Shown here in pieces: positions 4,932 through 6,815 of a stretch of 6,815 nucleotides of DNA. Positions within the stretch are counted from its first letter, which is position 1; every line of letters begins with the position of its first letter. The DNA is from Dehalococcoidales bacterium (lineage in GTDB: Bacteria > Chloroflexota > Dehalococcoidia > Dehalococcoidales > RBG-16-60-22), in assembly GCA_030628245.1 (NCBI GenBank), contig DAOVRI010000089.1, positions 1-6,815 of the forward strand, read 5' to 3'. The position numbers were made by a program, and so were the translations under genes. The notes under the pieces are model-generated. The model was not told where the DNA came from. It saw only the letters and a list, made by a program, of their open reading frames with translations, and did not search any database.

Positions 4932-5654
4932 ATGAAAAAGCTACGGGACGGCGCACAAAAACTGGGACTCCATCTTACTCCTGAACAGCTTGAGCAGTTC
5001 GAGATTTACTATCGAGAACTTGTTGACTGGAATGAGCGCATGAACCTCACCAGCGTCACCGACTACGAGGAGGTACAGGTAAAGCATTTCCTTGATTCTC
5101 TTACCGTAATCACGGCAATCAAGCCTCTTAACAAAGGCCAGAGACTGAGCGTTATTGATGTCGGAACCGGTGCCGGACTGCCCGGCATACCCCTGACCAT
5201 ATTATTACCAGATATAAAACTGGTGCTGCTGGAAGCCACCGCCAGGAAGACGAAATTTCTGCATCATGTCGTCGACAGGCTGGGGCTGGACAATGTTGAA
5301 ATAGCGGTCGGCCGGGCCGAGGAAGCTGCCCATGATTTAAAATACCGGGAGAAGTTCGACCTTGTATTATCACGGGCCGTGGCACCACTGCCCGCGCTGG
5401 TCGAGCTGACCCTGCCTTTTTGTGCCGTGGGTGGCCGTTTCATTGCCCAGAAAAAAGGCAATATCGAGAGGGAAGTTGAACGGTCGCAGAAAGCTATCGA
5501 TATACTGGGCGGCAGCCTGCGGGAAGTAAAGTCGATTGAACTGGAAGAATTGTATGATAAACGATGCCTGGTGGTAATCGACAAGATAAGGCCGGCACCG
5601 GCCGAATACCCGCGCCGCCCCGGAATACCGGCCAAAAGGCCGATTGTTTCTTAA
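4932..5654 (+). CDS. rsmG: 16S rRNA (guanine527-N7)-methyltransferase RsmG (GidB)
   Basis: This SAM-dependent methyltransferase makes m7G527 in the 530 loop of 16S rRNA; loss of it often gives low-level streptomycin resistance. From ATG 4932 it is 240 residues, the usual length. Family features are WNERMNLTSVTD (33-44), VKHFLDSL (50-57), the SAM-binding loop DVGTGAGLPGIPL (76-88), LLEATARKTKFL (99-110), GRAEE (128-132), SRAVAPL (147-153), the KKG stretch (174-176) and a proline/arginine-rich tail (YPRRPGIP). The start is not certain: an in-frame TTG at 4914, 9 bases after AGAGG, would add six residues (MSILVH). I prefer the ATG because its N-terminus (MKKLRDGAQKLGL) matches the usual family beginning. 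No strong promoter is seen, and the AT-rich islet ends just upstream, so the original 5' signals may have been replaced. Confidence 0.94.
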   Translation: MKKLRDGAQKLGLHLTPEQLEQFEIYYRELVDWNERMNLTSVTDYEEVQVKHFLDSLTVITAIKPLNKGQRLSVIDVGTGAGLPGIPLTILLPDIKLVLLEATARKTKFLHHVVDRLGLDNVEIAVGRAEEAAHDLKYREKFDLVLSRAVAPLPALVELTLPFCAVGGRFIAQKKGNIEREVERSQKAIDILGGSLREVKSIELEELYDKRCLVVIDKIRPAPAEYPRRPGIPAKRPIVS

Positions 5655-5658
5655 TTTT
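5629..5658 (+). terminator. Weak terminator-like hairpin at the rsmG 3' end
   Basis: CGGCC (5629-5633), an AAAA loop and GGCCG (5638-5642) form a short stem followed by a T-rich stretch that spans the rsmG stop codon. A 5-bp stem inside the coding end makes this only a candidate. Nothing better lies in the 17 bases before the convergent gene. Confidence 0.3.
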
Positions 5659-5671
5659 GAAGTGGGGCAAC

Positions 5672-5929
5672 CTATTTTTTAACGCTATCAAGCTTGTCCT
5701 GTAAACGCGCGATTAGCTGTTGAAACTCTTTATTCTGGCGTATCCGTCCGCCGTATAAACGCAGGTTCTTGATAGTTTTTACAATTTCTTCAGGGTCAGG
5801 TTTAACCGTTTCCAGTAGACTGTAGGCGTTTTTCCTCCACTTATTCTTTATGCTCCTATCAAGTCTGGTGACAAGGATGAGAGCGAAGCCCAGGAAAAGA
5901 ATCAGCAGGATGAAAGTTACATATTCCAT
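5672..5929 (-). CDS. Small single-pass membrane protein of unknown function
   Basis: No family is recognised. The 85-residue product starts with a strongly hydrophobic segment (about residues 4-21, VTFILLILFLGFALILV), followed at once by a basic stretch (TRLDRSIKNKWRK). This predicts one N-terminal membrane helix with the C-terminal 60 residues in the cytoplasm. The tail is charged and probably helical, ending in a possible short coiled coil (KEFQQLIARLQDKLDSVKK, 67-85). It runs convergent to rsmG (17-base gap) and divergent from pdxS. There is no clear Shine-Dalgarno before the ATG, but a reasonable promoter lies almost directly on top of the start, so a near-leaderless mRNA is possible. The membrane-then-amphipathic pattern argues for a real gene, but codon-level support is not available. 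Confidence 0.65.
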   Translation of the reverse strand: MEYVTFILLILFLGFALILVTRLDRSIKNKWRKNAYSLLETVKPDPEEIVKTIKNLRLYGGRIRQNKEFQQLIARLQDKLDSVKK

Positions 5930-5939
5930 AACTTATCAT

Positions 5940-5968
5940 GTTTTAACATATTCTCCAGGCTGAGTCAA
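5940..5968 (-). promoter_or_regulatory. Candidate sigma70-type promoter for the small membrane protein
   Basis: On the minus strand, TTGACT (5963-5968) and TAAAAC (5940-5945) are separated by 17 bases, matching the consensus hexamers at five and four of six positions. Transcription would start near 5933, only a few bases before the ATG (5929), which agrees with the missing Shine-Dalgarno. Confidence 0.45.
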
Positions 5969-6002
5969 TGAAAGGCCGGGGGTGAGGTAGATATATGTTA
6001 AA
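5942..6002. repeat. 10-bp inverted repeat in the divergent intergenic region
   Basis: TTTAACATAT (5942-5951) is repeated in inverted form as ATATGTTAAA (5993-6002), with 41 bases between. The left arm overlaps the -10 of the minus-strand promoter. The right arm ends 5 bases before the -35 of the pdxS promoter. The arms are 51 bases apart centre to centre, about five helical turns. A shared regulator site is an inference. Confidence 0.5.
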
Positions 6003-6007
6003 CCTTG

Positions 6008-6036
6008 TTGCCAAGCCTTGCTAACAGTAGTAGAAT
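6008..6036 (+). promoter_or_regulatory. Sigma70-type promoter of pdxS
   Basis: TTGCCA (6008-6013) and TAGAAT (6031-6036) are separated by exactly 17 bases, and each hexamer matches consensus at five of six positions. The predicted start near 6043 leaves a leader of about 30 bases before the pdxS ATG. Confidence 0.65.
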
Positions 6037-6060
6037 TAAAATATCAACTTGAGAAATCTA

Positions 6061-6067
6061 GAGGAGG
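6061..6067 (+). promoter_or_regulatory. Strong Shine-Dalgarno for pdxS
   Basis: GAGGAGG lies 6 bases before the ATG at 6074. It supports this start and predicts efficient translation. Confidence 0.8.
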
Positions 6068-6073
6068 CGGGAC

Positions 6074-6815
6074 ATGGAAACCGGGACGTGGAAGGTGAAA
6101 ACAGGGCTGGCCCAGATGTTCAAGGGCGGGGTTATTATGGACGTGGTCACGCCGGAGCACGCCAAAATTGCCGAGGAAGCCGGCGCCTGCGCGGTAATGG
6201 CGCTGGAGAGGGTGCCGTCGGATATTCGCGCCGCGGGCGGCGTGGCGCGCATGGCCGACCCGACGGTTATCGAGGCTATTATGAAGGCCGTTACCATACC
6301 GGTCATGGCCAAGTGCCGTATCGGCCATTTCGTCGAAGCGCAAGCCCTGGAGTCGATGGGAGTCGACTACGTGGATGAATCGGAAGTATTGACGCCGGCC
6401 GACGAGAAATATCACGTCTGGAAGCATGACTTCAAGGTACCGTTCGTGTGCGGCTGCCGCGAGTTGGGCGAGGCTCTGCGGCGCCTCCACGAAGGTGCGG
6501 CCATGATAAGGACGAAGGGAGAGGCCGGCACCGGAAATATCGTGGAGGCGGTAAGGCACATGAGGGCCGTCATGGAAGGCATTCAGCAGGCGGTGAACGC
6601 TTCGGAGGCCGAACTGAAAGAGCTGGCGACGGGATATCGTGTGCCCGTCGAACTGGTAAAAGAGGTCAAAAAGCTGGGTAAGCTGCCGGTGGTCAACTTC
6701 GCCGCGGGCGGCATAGCCACCCCGGCGGATGCAGCCCTGATGATGCAGCTCGGCGCCGAGGGCGTCTTCGTCGGCTCGGGAATATTCAAGTCGAGCAACC
6801 CCGAGGTCATGGCCA
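6074..6815 (+). CDS. pdxS: Pyridoxal 5'-phosphate synthase, PdxS subunit (3'-truncated by window edge)
   Basis: This is the synthase subunit of the DXP-independent vitamin B6 pathway. It makes PLP from ribose 5-phosphate, glyceraldehyde 3-phosphate and ammonia supplied by the glutaminase PdxT, in a cytoplasmic PdxS12-PdxT12 complex. 247 residues are visible and open to the right edge; about 45 of the usual 290-plus are missing. The (beta/alpha)8 barrel signatures are complete: GGVIMDVVTPEHAKIAEEAG with Asp23, MALERVPSDIRAAGGVARM, PVMAKCRIGHFVEAQ with the first catalytic lysine (Lys80), VDYVDESEVLTPAD, GAAMIRTKGEAGTGNIVEAV with the second catalytic lysine (Lys148), and FAAGGIATPADAALMMQLGAEG then VFVGSGIFKS. 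The numbering is one below B. subtilis Asp24/Lys81/Lys149. It has its own promoter and strong ribosome binding site. pdxT commonly follows and would lie outside the window. Confidence 0.97.
   Translation, partial: METGTWKVKTGLAQMFKGGVIMDVVTPEHAKIAEEAGACAVMALERVPSDIRAAGGVARMADPTVIEAIMKAVTIPVMAKCRIGHFVEAQALESMGVDYVDESEVLTPADEKYHVWKHDFKVPFVCGCRELGEALRRLHEGAAMIRTKGEAGTGNIVEAVRHMRAVMEGIQQAVNASEAELKELATGYRVPVELVKEVKKLGKLPVVNFAAGGIATPADAALMMQLGAEGVFVGSGIFKSSNPEVMA

Noticed and set aside
5590..5603. GC-rich palindrome GGCCGGCACCGGCC inside the rsmG 3' end
   Set aside because: The central loop is too small for a full stem and no T-run follows. It encodes the normal proline/alanine-rich RsmG tail.
6044..6559. 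171-codon minus-strand frame opposite the start of pdxS, plus a 109-codon plus-strand frame at 6049-6378
   Set aside because: Both are out-of-frame shadows of pdxS, whose own frame has complete family motifs, catalytic lysines, a promoter and a strong ribosome binding site.

Overview
The window looks like a chromosomal segment from a bacterium of moderate-to-high GC content, most plausibly a member of the Chloroflexota (Dehalococcoidia-like). That placement is an inference. It rests on a very short elongation factor Ts (about 167 residues), a long acidic tail on ribosomal protein S2, and PdxS-type vitamin B6 synthesis. No rRNA or other phylogenetic marker is present to settle it.

Positions 1-4090 hold a tightly packed, co-directional housekeeping cluster: rpsB (5' end cut off by the window), tsf, pyrH, frr, uppS and cdsA. 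The first three encode ribosomal protein S2, elongation factor Ts and UMP kinase. The last three encode ribosome recycling factor, undecaprenyl diphosphate synthase and CDP-diglyceride synthase. Gaps are 1-62 bases, and uppS and cdsA overlap by 22 bases, so the block is probably one operon joining translation, pyrimidine nucleotide supply, and envelope lipid precursors. In many bacteria dxr and rseP come next. Here the run stops after cdsA.

Positions 4091-4423 carry no gene. This stretch holds three successive hairpins built from C-rich/G-rich arms and what look like two degenerate copies of one repeat, then an extended -10 promoter. That promoter serves an AT-rich 152-codon gene (4424-4882) whose composition is unlike its neighbours. 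Its protein has a recognisable PD-(D/E)XK nuclease-type core (Glu19, Asp76, Glu92-x-Lys94) but I cannot assign it to a named family. The 4.1-4.9 kb segment looks like an acquired islet and is the most accessory-like part of the window.

Positions 4932-6815 return to normal composition. They contain rsmG (16S rRNA m7G methyltransferase), a convergent small gene for an 85-residue single-pass membrane protein of unknown function, and the start of pdxS (pyridoxal 5'-phosphate synthase), which runs off the right edge. The small gene and pdxS are divergent. Their 144-base intergenic region has a good sigma70-type promoter for each side and a 10-bp inverted repeat placed next to both promoters.

Most of the window is ordinary core genome. 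The points worth following up are the nuclease-like islet and its repeat-rich flank, the divergent promoter region, and substitutions at usually conserved positions in UppS and CdsA.
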